Assembly: GCF_009852415.1 (NCBI RefSeq)
Contig: NZ_WOXS01000002.1
Coordinates: forward strand, 8,326,117-8,390,116
Length of the DNA: 64,000 nt
Origin: Streptomyces sp. Tu 3180
GTDB taxonomy: Bacteria; Actinomycetota; Actinomycetes; Streptomycetales; Streptomycetaceae
Reading direction: 5' to 3'
Part shown: positions 17,995 to 25,903 of the stretch, in pieces
Position numbering within the stretch: position 1 is the stretch's first letter
Layout: every line of letters begins with the position of its first letter
Program-made: the position numbers and the translations under genes
The notes under the pieces: generated by a model
The model's database searches: none
Told to the model about the DNA's origin: nothing
The model's input: the letters and a program-made list of their open reading frames with translations, nothing else

Positions 17995-18581
17995 CCGCCC
18001 TCCACACCCCCGCCGGCCCCCCGGCCGCGCCCGGCCCCGCCCAGGACGAGCGAAGCTGGCTCGCCCGGGCGTGCGCCGCGGCCGCCGCCGGGGACCCCGG
18101 ATGGGAACTGCGCTTCGCGCAGGCCGGCCGCCGCTGCCGCGCCCTCGGCGACGCCGCCCGGGTGGACCTGCTGGCCGCCGCCCGGCCGGACGCGGCCACC
18201 GTGACCCGGCTGTACCGGCAGGGCACGGCCGCCGAACGCCGCGCCGTGCTGCTGGCCCTGCCGCGGCTCGGCCTCGAACCCGCGCACGGGGTGCCGCTGC
18301 TCGAGGACGCCCTGCGCACCAACGACACCCGCCTGCTGGCCGCCGCCCTCGGCCCGTACGCCGCCCGGCACCTGGACGCCCACGCCTGGCGGCACGCGGT
18401 GCTCAAGTGCCTGTTCACCGGCACGCCGGTGAGCTGCGTCTTCGCCCTGGCCGGCCGGGCCCGCGGGGACGGGGAACTGGCCCGCATGCTGCGCGCGTTC
18501 GCGGGCGAGCGCACCGCCGCCAACCGCGCGGTCCCCGAAGACCTGCACCACGTGCTCGCCCTGACCGAGGAGGAACGGTAA
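17991..18581 (+). CDS. eboA: EboA-domain protein
   Basis: A 196-residue helical protein of the EboA family: a Pro/Ala start, then WLARACAAAAAGD, ALGDAARVDLL, LYRQGTAAERRAVLLALPRL, EDALRTNDTRLLAAALGPYAA, and a C-terminal part with LKCLFTGTPV and LHHVLALTEEER. The RRAVLLALP and RTNDTRLLAAALGPYA blocks are the recognisable ones. EboA has no known reaction. In cyanobacteria the ebo genes are required to move the scytonemin monomer to the periplasm. The AAACGGAGG site at -7 supports the ATG at 17991. The stop TAA shares its last base with the eboB ATG. Confidence 0.8.
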   Translation: MTALHTPAGPPAAPGPAQDERSWLARACAAAAAGDPGWELRFAQAGRRCRALGDAARVDLLAAARPDAATVTRLYRQGTAAERRAVLLALPRLGLEPAHGVPLLEDALRTNDTRLLAAALGPYAARHLDAHAWRHAVLKCLFTGTPVSCVFALAGRARGDGELARMLRAFAGERTAANRAVPEDLHHVLALTEEER

Positions 18582-19453
18582 TGCGCATCTTCGACCCGCA
18601 CATCCACATGACGTCGCGGACCACCGACGACTACGAGGCGATGCACGCCGCGGGGGTGCGGGCGGTGGTGGAGCCCTCCTTCTGGCTCGGCCAGCCCCGC
18701 ACCTCGGTGGCCTCCTTCCTGGACTACTTCGACGCCCTGCTGGGCTGGGAGCCCTTCCGCGCCGCCCAGTACGGCATCGCCCACCACTGCACGCTCGCCC
18801 TCAACCCCAAGGAGGCCAACGACCCGCGCTGCACGCCGGTCCTGGAGGAGCTGCCCCGCTACCTGGTCAAGGACGGCGTGGTGGCGGTCGGGGAGATCGG
18901 CTACGACTCCATGACCCCGGCCGAGGACGCCGCGCTGGCCGCCCAGCTGCAGCTCGCCGCCGACCACGGCCTGCCCGCGCTGGTGCACACCCCGCACCGC
19001 GACAAGCTGGCCGGGCTGCGCCGCACCCTGGACGTGGTGCGCGAGTCGGACCTGCCGGTGGAGCACGTGCTGCTGGACCACCTCAACGAGACGACCGTCG
19101 CCGCGGCCCGGGACAGCGGCTGCTGGCTGGGCTTCTCCGTCTACCCCGACACCAAGATGGACGAGGCGCGCATGGTGGCGGTGCTCCAGGAGTTCGGCCC
19201 GCAGCGGGTGCTGGTCAACTCGGCCGCCGACTGGGGCAGGAGCGACCCGCTGAAGACCCGCAAGGTCGCCGACGCCATGCTCGCCGCCGGCCTCGGCGAG
19301 GACACGGTGGACCTCGTGCTGTGGCGCAACCCGGTCGCCTTCTACTCCCTCAGCGGCCGCCTCGACCTCGACGTCCCGCAACCGCAGGACCTGCACGAGG
19401 GCAACTCCATCCTGCGCGGCGCCCCGGCCGCCCCCGTGCCCGCCGGGCGGTGA
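18581..19453 (+). CDS. eboB: TatD-family metal-dependent hydrolase, EboB-like
   Basis: A 290-residue amidohydrolase-like TIM barrel. The metal motif is FDPHIHM at the N-terminus, followed by AVGEIGYDS, LVHTPHRDK, VLLDHLNETT and VNSAADWG, the expected metal-ligand strands for TatD/EboB. Such enzymes hydrolyse phosphoester or related bonds. TAATG overlap with eboA couples the two. In the Ebo set it is one of the two predicted hydrolases, the other being EboF. Substrate unknown. Confidence 0.87.
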   Translation: MRIFDPHIHMTSRTTDDYEAMHAAGVRAVVEPSFWLGQPRTSVASFLDYFDALLGWEPFRAAQYGIAHHCTLALNPKEANDPRCTPVLEELPRYLVKDGVVAVGEIGYDSMTPAEDAALAAQLQLAADHGLPALVHTPHRDKLAGLRRTLDVVRESDLPVEHVLLDHLNETTVAAARDSGCWLGFSVYPDTKMDEARMVAVLQEFGPQRVLVNSAADWGRSDPLKTRKVADAMLAAGLGEDTVDLVLWRNPVAFYSLSGRLDLDVPQPQDLHEGNSILRGAPAAPVPAGR

Positions 19454-19457
19454 CCCG

Positions 19458-20627
19458 GTGCGCTTTCGCCACCCCGACGGCAGCGTCGTCCACCTCGCCT
19501 ACTGCACCAACGTCCACCCCGCCGAGAGCCTCGACGGCGTCCTCGGCCAGCTCCGTGACCACTGCGAGCCCGTCCGCCGCCGCCTCGGCCGCGACCGGCT
19601 CGGCATCGGCCTGTGGCTGGCCGCCGGCGCCGCCCGCACCCTGGACCGCGACCCGCGCGCCCTGCGCGCCCTGCGCACCGCCCTGGACCGCCACGGCCTG
19701 GAGGTCGTCACCCTCAACGGCTTCCCCTACGAGGGGTTCGGCGCCGGCGAGGTCAAGTACCGGGTGTACCGGCCGGACTGGGCGGACCCGCGCCGGCTCG
19801 CCCACACCCTCGCGCTCGCCCGGATCCTGGCCGCGCTGCTGCCCGACGACGTCACCGAGGGCAGCATCTCCACCCTGCCGCTGGCCTGGCGCACCGCCCA
19901 CGACGCGCCGCGCGCGGCCCGCGCCCGGGCGGCCCTGACCGAACTGGCCGGCCGCCTCGAGGAACTGGCCCGCACCACCGGCCGCTCCGTGCGCGTCGCC
20001 CTGGAACCCGAGCCCGGCTGCGCGGTGGAGACCTGCGCCGACGCGATCGGCCCGCTCACCGCCGTGGGCCACGACCGCATCGGCGCCTGCGTCGACACCT
20101 GCCACCTGGCCACCTCCTTCGAGGACCCGCACACCGCCCTGCCCGCGCTGGCCGCGGCCGGGGCCGGCGTGGTCAAGGCCCAGCTGTCCGCGGCCCTGCA
20201 CGCCGAGCACCCCGACCGCCCCGAGGTACGGGCCGCCCTGGCCGCGTTCGCCGAGCCGCGCTTCCTGCACCAGACCCGCACCCTCACCGCCGCCGGCCTG
20301 CGCGGCACCGACGACCTCGGCGAGGCCCTGGCCGGCGCCGGCCTGCCCGCCGGCCGTCCCTGGCGCGCCCACTTCCACGTCCCCCTGCACGCGGCCCCCG
20401 CCCCGCCCCTGACCTCCACCCTGCCGGTGCTGCGCCGCGCGCTGTCCGTCCTGGTCGGCGGCGACCGGCCGCTGACCCGGCACCTGGAGGTGGAGACCTA
20501 CACCTGGCAGGCGCTGCCGCCCCAGCTGCGCCCGGGCGACGCCGGCGAACTCGCCGACGGCATCGCCGCCGAACTCGCCCTCGCCCGCGACCTGCTGACC
20601 GACCACGGCCTGAAGGAACTGCCATGA
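19458..20627 (+). CDS. eboE: Metabolite traffic protein EboE (TIM barrel)
   Basis: A 389-residue xylose-isomerase-like TIM barrel protein of the EboE group. It opens VHLAYCTNVHPAESLDGVL, followed by LNGFPYEGFGAGEVKYRVY, ALEPEPGCAVET, GACVDTCHLATSFED, VVKAQLSAAL and a C-terminal VETYTWQALPPQLR. These blocks are characteristic. The start is a GTG four bases after the eboB stop. EboE is needed for export of the scytonemin precursor in Nostoc; its chemistry is undetermined. The stop overlaps the eboF ATG. Confidence 0.87.
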   Translation: MRFRHPDGSVVHLAYCTNVHPAESLDGVLGQLRDHCEPVRRRLGRDRLGIGLWLAAGAARTLDRDPRALRALRTALDRHGLEVVTLNGFPYEGFGAGEVKYRVYRPDWADPRRLAHTLALARILAALLPDDVTEGSISTLPLAWRTAHDAPRAARARAALTELAGRLEELARTTGRSVRVALEPEPGCAVETCADAIGPLTAVGHDRIGACVDTCHLATSFEDPHTALPALAAAGAGVVKAQLSAALHAEHPDRPEVRAALAAFAEPRFLHQTRTLTAAGLRGTDDLGEALAGAGLPAGRPWRAHFHVPLHAAPAPPLTSTLPVLRRALSVLVGGDRPLTRHLEVETYTWQALPPQLRPGDAGELADGIAAELALARDLLTDHGLKELP

Positions 20628-22048
20628 CCCGCCCCGAGGGGCCCGCACCCCTGCTCGTGCTGGACGTCGTCGGCCTCACCCCGAAGCTCCTCGCCCACAT
20701 GCCGCACCTGGCCGCCCTGGCCGCACGCGGCTCCAGCGCCCCGCTGGACACCGTGCTGCCCGCCGTCACCTGCTCGGTGCAGGCCACCTTCCTCACCGGC
20801 CGCACCCCCGCCGAACACGGCATCGTCGGCAACGGCTGGTACTTCCGCGACCTCGGCGAGGTCCTGCTGTGGCGGCAGAGCCACCACCTGATCGAGGGCG
20901 AACGCGTCTGGGACGCCGCCCGCCGCGCCCACCCCGGCTACACCGTCGCCAACATCTGCTGGTGGTACGCCATGGGCGCCGACACCGACTACACCGTCAC
21001 CCCCCGCCCGGTCTACTACGCCGACGGCCGCAAGGAACCCGACTGCTACACCCGCCCGCCCGCCCTGCACGACGAACTCACCGAACGCCTGGGCACCTTC
21101 CCGCTGTTCAGCTACTGGGGCCCGGGCGCGGGCCTGGCCTCCTCCCGGTGGATCATCGACGCCACCCGGTACGTGATGGCCTCCCGCGACCCGCACCTGA
21201 CCCTGGCCTACCTGCCGCACCTCGACTACGACCTGCAGCGCCACGGCCCCGACGACCCCCGCGCGGCGCGGGCGGCCGCCGACCTCGACACGGCCCTCGC
21301 CCCGCTGCTGCGACAGGCCCGCACGCAGGGCCGCACGGTGGTCGCCCTGTCGGAGTACGGCATCACGCCCGCCCGCCGCCCCGTCGACATCAACCGCGCC
21401 CTGCGCCGCGCCGGCCTGCTGCAGGTGCACACCCAGCACGGCATGGAGTACCTCGACCCGGCGGCCTCCCGCGCCTTCGCGGTCGCCGACCACCAGATCG
21501 CCCACGTCTACGTGCGCCGCCCCGAGGACCTGGACGCCGCCCGGGCCGCGCTCGAGGACCTGCCGGGCCTGGCCCGCCTCCTGGACGACGCCGGCCGCAG
21601 GGCCCACCACCTGGACCATCCCCGCTCCGGCGAGCTGGTCGCCGTCGCCGAGCCGGACGCCTGGTTCACGTACTACTACTGGCTCGACGACGCCCGCGCC
21701 CCCGACTTCGCGCGGCTGGTGGACATCCACCGCAAGCCCGGCTACGACCCCGCCGAGCTGTTCCTCGACCCCGCCGACCCCTACGTGCGGGTCAGGGCGG
21801 CGACCGCGCTGGCCCGCAAGAAGGCCGGCCTGCGCTACCGGATGGCGGTCGTCCCCCTCGACCCGTCCCCGGTCCGCGGCACCCACGGCCGGCTCCCCGC
21901 GGGCGACGACGACGCCCCGCTGGTGCTGTGCTCCGCCCCCGGCGCCCTGCCCGGCCGGATGGCCGCCACCCAGGTCAAGCAGCTGCTGCTGGACCTGGCC
22001 GGGGTGAGCGGCGGCACGCGCCGGCCGGCCGGCGCCGCCCGGGCCTGA
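20624..22048 (+). CDS. eboF: Alkaline-phosphatase-superfamily protein, EboF-like
   Basis: A 474-residue type I phosphodiesterase/nucleotide pyrophosphatase-like protein. The start LLVLDVVGLTPKLL supplies the first metal Asp; VTCSVQATFLTGRTPAEHGI is the nucleophile block (Ser/Thr at the usual TxxS/T place). LAYLPHLDYDLQRHGPDD and LSEYGITPARRPVDIN provide further metal ligands. No signal peptide is visible, so it should act in the cytoplasm. It likely removes a phosphate group from the inositol- or prenyl-linked intermediate, by inference. It ends the seven-gene operon; an imperfect hairpin follows at 22065. Confidence 0.87.
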   Translation: MTRPEGPAPLLVLDVVGLTPKLLAHMPHLAALAARGSSAPLDTVLPAVTCSVQATFLTGRTPAEHGIVGNGWYFRDLGEVLLWRQSHHLIEGERVWDAARRAHPGYTVANICWWYAMGADTDYTVTPRPVYYADGRKEPDCYTRPPALHDELTERLGTFPLFSYWGPGAGLASSRWIIDATRYVMASRDPHLTLAYLPHLDYDLQRHGPDDPRAARAAADLDTALAPLLRQARTQGRTVVALSEYGITPARRPVDINRALRRAGLLQVHTQHGMEYLDPAASRAFAVADHQIAHVYVRRPEDLDAARAALEDLPGLARLLDDAGRRAHHLDHPRSGELVAVAEPDAWFTYYYWLDDARAPDFARLVDIHRKPGYDPAELFLDPADPYVRVRAATALARKKAGLRYRMAVVPLDPSPVRGTHGRLPAGDDDAPLVLCSAPGALPGRMAATQVKQLLLDLAGVSGGTRRPAGAARA

Positions 22049-22064
22049 AGCGGGCACGCCGCGT

Positions 22065-22103
22065 CTCGACCGGCCCCCCACCCGGGCTCCGGGCCCGGTC
22101 GAG
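22065..22103 (+). terminator. Hairpin after the Ebo-type operon
   Basis: CTCGACCGG (22065-22073) pairs with CCGGTCGAG (22095-22103) around a GC-rich loop, 17 bp after the eboF stop. It probably separates the Ebo-type operon from the ferredoxin-led operon, which starts behind AAAGGGG at 22160. Confidence 0.5.
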
Positions 22104-22175
22104 GCGGTGCCCCGAACATCGGATGCGTCCGGTTTCCGGCTGTGGCCGGAAGACTCACCAAAGGGGTCCCTGCCC

Positions 22176-22505
22176 GTGAAAAAGATCGCCTCGTCGGCTG
22201 CGCTGTCCGGGCGGGCCGAGCGGATCGCCCAGCGCACCCGCCCCGACAACTGGAAGAAACCGCCGCGCCGCATCGAGAAGTCCGAGTGCATCACCTGCGA
22301 CACCTGCCTGCGCAGCTGCCCCGAGGAGTTCGGGGCCATCTTCGACCGGGGCCTGGACGTCGTGATCGTCCCCGAGCTGTGCTCGGGCTGCCCCGCGTGC
22401 GTCCTGGAGTGCCCCGTCGACTGCATCTACGTCGACGAGGACTGGGCACCGACCGACGAGACGATGTGGAACCACATCGAGCTGACCGCCGGGGACGCGA
22501 CATGA
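22176..22505 (+). CDS. Two-cluster 4Fe-4S ferredoxin (KinI-like)
   Basis: A 109-residue ferredoxin. The two cluster motifs are CITCDTCLRSCP and CSGCPACVLECPVDCIY; spacing fits two [4Fe-4S] (or one [4Fe-4S] and one [3Fe-4S]) clusters. The GTG at 22176 is preferred over an earlier ATG because AAGGGG lies upstream. It leads the hydrazine cassette and its stop overlaps the next gene (ATGA). Kinamycin and lomaiviticin clusters carry a ferredoxin at the same place. It probably delivers electrons to the N-N bond-forming or reducing step, perhaps via the 646-residue partner; this is inferred. Confidence 0.9.
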   Translation: MKKIASSAALSGRAERIAQRTRPDNWKKPPRRIEKSECITCDTCLRSCPEEFGAIFDRGLDVVIVPELCSGCPACVLECPVDCIYVDEDWAPTDETMWNHIELTAGDAT

Positions 22506-24442
22506 GCGGGCGCGGCGAGCGCGGCGAGTCCCGCCGCCAGATCAACGCACGCAAGCGGATCAGCCGCCGCCCCAGCCGCCTGGGCATCCCCGCGGGCACG
22601 GTCAAGCCGGACCGCGAGTTCGACCCCGAGGCCGGGTTCCCGGGCCTGCTGCAGCGGACCTGGCAGCGCGCCGGCCAGGAGGCCGACCTGCGCTCCTTCG
22701 TCGAGGTGCTGCTCACCCTCGACGGCCACGTGCCCGCCGACGTCCAGCTGCGCGCGCTCACCGCCGCCGAGGAGGCCGCGCTGCACGCGCTGTGCGGCCT
22801 GACCTGGCGCACCCCGGACACACCCGCGGCCGCGGACGGCGCGGGGGAGGGGGAGGAGGACGGCGACGGCACCGCCTTCCTCGGCGAGATCGGCCTGTCC
22901 ACCTCCGGCCGGATCGTGCTGCGCGTGCCCTCCCAGGGCCCGCTGAAGAAGGACGACCTGGTCGGCGGCGTGCGCCGGGTGCCCTGGACGAACCGCGCGC
23001 TGCGCGCCTACCGGCAGCACGCCGAAGCCGCCGCCGCCCGCCTGCGGCAGAGCACCGCCGACTGCCGGCGCTGGCTGGAGGAGCAGGGCCCCCGCGGCCG
23101 CGACGAACTGCTGGCCCAGGCCAGGGAGGCGGCGCTGCGCACCGCGCCGTTCGTGCTCTACCAGCAGGAACGGCAGTACACTAACTTCCGCGACGCCAAC
23201 AACCTCACCGGCAAGACGCTGTGGCCCGGCCACCCGGAGTGCGTGCTCAGCAGCCTGCACGGCCTGCCGCTCGCCCTGTGGTCGGACCACGACGTCCAGC
23301 TGGTCGTCTGCCTGACCCTGCTCATCCGCTCGGCCGGCTTCGGCCGCGTCGAGGAGGCCAACGGCACCCAGCTGACCACCGACCACGTCGCCCACATGCT
23401 GGAGCGGATCCGGCGCGGCTACAACGCCGTCCCCGGCGGCACCCCGGTCCCGCCCGCCGCCGCGCCCACCGCCGCGGCCCTGAACGACCTCGCCCTCGCC
23501 CTGCGCTCCCGCCGCGCCGAGACCGCCCGCGGCGCCCAGCTGTACCGCGAGATCCACGGCGCGCTCATGCACAAGATCGAACGCGTGGCGCAGGCCCCCG
23601 GCGAGCGGGCCCGGGCCCGCGAGGACGCGATGACCGCCCGCCTCACCGAGCGGCTGCCGCTGACCGGCACCACCCTGCACGAGCTGGGCGAGGACCTGGC
23701 CGCCGCCCCCGGCTGGCTCGCCGCCCCGCAGGGCGGCTTCGGCACCGGCCTGGAGCACCTCGTGCACGAGACGGTGGCCGCGGTCACCGAGGTGTTCGAG
23801 GCCGACTTCACGATGAGCCGCGGCCTGCGGTCGCTGCCCGACCTGATCGAGGCGCTGCGCGCGGAACGCTGGCCGGAGCTGTGCGACTGGGACATCACCC
23901 GCTTCTTCTGTTGCGTGGTCCCCCACCCCACGGCCGCACGGCACTTCGGCGGCTCCGCGGCCGCCCTCGCCGACGCCGCCTGGGCGATGTCCTCGCGCAT
24001 GCAGTACAACTCCTGGCACTTCATCGCGGGCAACCTGCCCCGCACCGACGAGGTGCTCGCCCGCGACCACTTCGTGCCGCCGACGATCCCGGACGTCGCG
24101 TTCTACTCCGACCAGCACCACCACGGCCACGTCAACAACAAGGTGCGGTTCTCCATCCGCTCCCCGCAGGCCGTGCGGGTGGACGGGCGGGTCTTCAACG
24201 GCTTCATCGACCTGCGGCTGCTGCGCTGCGCGGGCACCCCCTTCGACGAGCAGGACCTGCTCGCCGCGCACCGGGTCTCCGCGCTGGTGGCCCGGGCCAC
24301 GGGCCTGGCCGCCGCCCTGGCCGCGGCCGGCACGCCGGTCGAGGTCACCGCGTTCGACTCGCCCTGGCACTGGTCGGCCATCGCGGGCGGCGAGCCCGCG
24401 GCGGCGCCCACCGCGGCCGGGCCGGCCCGCCGTGCGTCCTGA
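22502..24442 (+). CDS. Large protein of unknown function in the hydrazine cassette (KinJ position)
   Basis: 646 residues, no recognised catalytic domain. The N-terminus is very basic (RRQINARKRISRRPSRLG), followed by an acidic linker GEGEEDGDG near 120. The middle contains YQQERQYTNFRDANNL and ALWSDHDVQLVVCL. The C-terminal part has SSRMQYNSWHFIAGNLPR and a histidine cluster FYSDQHHHGHVNNKVRFS near 540-555 that could bind metal. It overlaps the ferredoxin stop by four bases, so the two should be made together. Position and pairing match an unassigned conserved gene of the kinamycin/lomaiviticin set. It is the best candidate here for a step with no assigned enzyme, such as making or reducing the N-N unit; that is inference. 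Confidence 0.75.
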   Translation: MSGRGERGESRRQINARKRISRRPSRLGIPAGTVKPDREFDPEAGFPGLLQRTWQRAGQEADLRSFVEVLLTLDGHVPADVQLRALTAAEEAALHALCGLTWRTPDTPAAADGAGEGEEDGDGTAFLGEIGLSTSGRIVLRVPSQGPLKKDDLVGGVRRVPWTNRALRAYRQHAEAAAARLRQSTADCRRWLEEQGPRGRDELLAQAREAALRTAPFVLYQQERQYTNFRDANNLTGKTLWPGHPECVLSSLHGLPLALWSDHDVQLVVCLTLLIRSAGFGRVEEANGTQLTTDHVAHMLERIRRGYNAVPGGTPVPPAAAPTAAALNDLALALRSRRAETARGAQLYREIHGALMHKIERVAQAPGERARAREDAMTARLTERLPLTGTTLHELGEDLAAAPGWLAAPQGGFGTGLEHLVHETVAAVTEVFEADFTMSRGLRSLPDLIEALRAERWPELCDWDITRFFCCVVPHPTAARHFGGSAAALADAAWAMSSRMQYNSWHFIAGNLPRTDEVLARDHFVPPTIPDVAFYSDQHHHGHVNNKVRFSIRSPQAVRVDGRVFNGFIDLRLLRCAGTPFDEQDLLAAHRVSALVARATGLAAALAAAGTPVEVTAFDSPWHWSAIAGGEPAAAPTAAGPARRAS

Positions 24443-24457
24443 CGCGCACGGCGGGCC
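24424..24457. terminator. 13-bp hairpin across the stop codon of the 646-residue gene
   Basis: 24424-24436 pairs with 24445-24457; the TGA lies in the eight-base loop. It could weaken readthrough to the amidase gene, which has its own AAGGAGA site 58 bp further on. Confidence 0.45.
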
Positions 24458-24499
24458 CCGCCCCGCCTCGCACCCCGAACGCTCGCGAAGGAGAGCCCG

Positions 24500-25900
24500 A
24501 TGACCGCCCGCGGCATCAGCCACATCAAGGACCTCCTGTCCCGGGGGGAGATCACCGTCGTCGAACACGTCCGCTCCGTCCTGGAGGGCATCCGCGAGCG
24601 CGACACGCTGGGCGCCTACGTCGCGGCCGCGGGCGACGAGGCCCTGCGGGCCGCCGAGCGGGCCGACGCCCGCATCCGCGACCGGGGCCGCGAGGCCTGG
24701 TGGGAGCAGCCGCTGCTGGGCGTCACGGTCTCCGTCAAGGACCTGCTGCAGACCCGCGACCTGCCCACCACCCGCGGCTCGCTGCTGCCCAACGACCGCC
24801 CCCGCGAGGACGCCCCCGCGGTGGCCCGGCTGCGCGCCGCCGGCGCCGTCGTCGTCGGCAAGACCACCACCTCGGAGTTCGGGTGGAGCGCCTCCACCGT
24901 GGGCCGCGTCGCCCCGCCCACCCGCAACCCCTACGACCCGAACCTGACCGCCGGCGGCTCCAGCGGCGGCGCCGCCGCCGCGGTCGCCACCGGACTGTGC
25001 GAGGGCGCGCTGGGCACCGACGGATCCGGCTCCATCCGCATCCCGGCCGCGTTCTGCGGCGTCGTCGGCTACAAGCCGTCCTACGGCAAGGTGCCCTACT
25101 TCCCCAACGGCGCCGACCGCCTCGCCCACCAGGGCCCGCTGGCCCGCAGCGTCGCCGACGCCGCCCTGCTCGGCCAGGTGATCGCCGGGCCCCACCCCAC
25201 CGACCCCGACTCCGGGCTCGGCTCCCTGGACTCCCCGCGCGACGTGCGCGCCCTGAGGATCGGCTGGATCGAGTACGAGGGCACCGACCCGCAGATCCGC
25301 CGGGTCACCGAGCAGGGCAGGGAACTGCTCGTGGCCGAGGGGCACCGGGTCGAGGAGGTCCAGGTGCGCTGCCAGAACCTCTACCCGGCCGTCGTCGACA
25401 TCCTCGCCGCCACCGAGGCGGCCGGCACCCCGCCCGAGCACGAGGTCTTCTGCGACCCCGGCCGTCTGGAGATCGTCCGCCACGGCCGCACCCTCAGCGG
25501 GGTGCGGGTCATCCAGGCCGAGGAGGTGCGCCAGAACCTGCGCGCCACCCTGCGCTCGGTCATGGACCGCTACGACCTGCTCGCCATGGCGACCGTCCCC
25601 GTCGAGCCGTTCGACGCCGGCGCCATCGGCCCCGCCTGGGCGGCCGACCCGCGCGACCTGATGTGGCTGGCCTGGGCGCCCGCCTCCTACCCCTACAACA
25701 TGACCGGCCAGCCGGCCGTCTCCCTGCCCGCCGGGCTGACCCGCTCCGGCCTCCCGGCCGGCCTGCAGCTCGTCGGCCCGGTCGGCGCCGACGACCTCGT
25801 CCTGACGGTGGCCCGCCGCCTGGAGGCGATGCTGGCGCCGCTGCCGCACCCGCCCGCGGCCGACCTCACCCCCGTCACCACCGGCGAAAGGACACCCTGA
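24500..25900 (+). CDS. Amidase-signature hydrolase (KinK/FzmO-like)
   Basis: A 466-residue amidase-signature enzyme. The Ser-cisSer-Lys triad is visible: Lys in VSVKDLLQT near residue 80, GGSSGGAAAAVATG, and the nucleophile Ser in DGSGSIRIPAAFCG near 177. Length is normal. In kinamycin and fosfazinomycin the homolog removes the acetyl group from glutamyl-acetylhydrazide to expose the reactive hydrazide. AAGGAGA precedes the ATG. It is followed after three bases by the ligase gene that makes its proposed substrate, which supports this role over general amide hydrolysis. Confidence 0.88.
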   Translation: MTARGISHIKDLLSRGEITVVEHVRSVLEGIRERDTLGAYVAAAGDEALRAAERADARIRDRGREAWWEQPLLGVTVSVKDLLQTRDLPTTRGSLLPNDRPREDAPAVARLRAAGAVVVGKTTTSEFGWSASTVGRVAPPTRNPYDPNLTAGGSSGGAAAAVATGLCEGALGTDGSGSIRIPAAFCGVVGYKPSYGKVPYFPNGADRLAHQGPLARSVADAALLGQVIAGPHPTDPDSGLGSLDSPRDVRALRIGWIEYEGTDPQIRRVTEQGRELLVAEGHRVEEVQVRCQNLYPAVVDILAATEAAGTPPEHEVFCDPGRLEIVRHGRTLSGVRVIQAEEVRQNLRATLRSVMDRYDLLAMATVPVEPFDAGAIGPAWAADPRDLMWLAWAPASYPYNMTGQPAVSLPAGLTRSGLPAGLQLVGPVGADDLVLTVARRLEAMLAPLPHPPAADLTPVTTGERTP

Positions 25901-25903
25901 ACC

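Noticed and set aside
22427..25849. 1140-codon frame on the minus strand across the hydrazine cassette
   Set aside because: Antisense shadow of the 646-residue and amidase genes; low-complexity Gly/Val/Gln/Arg composition and no family signature.
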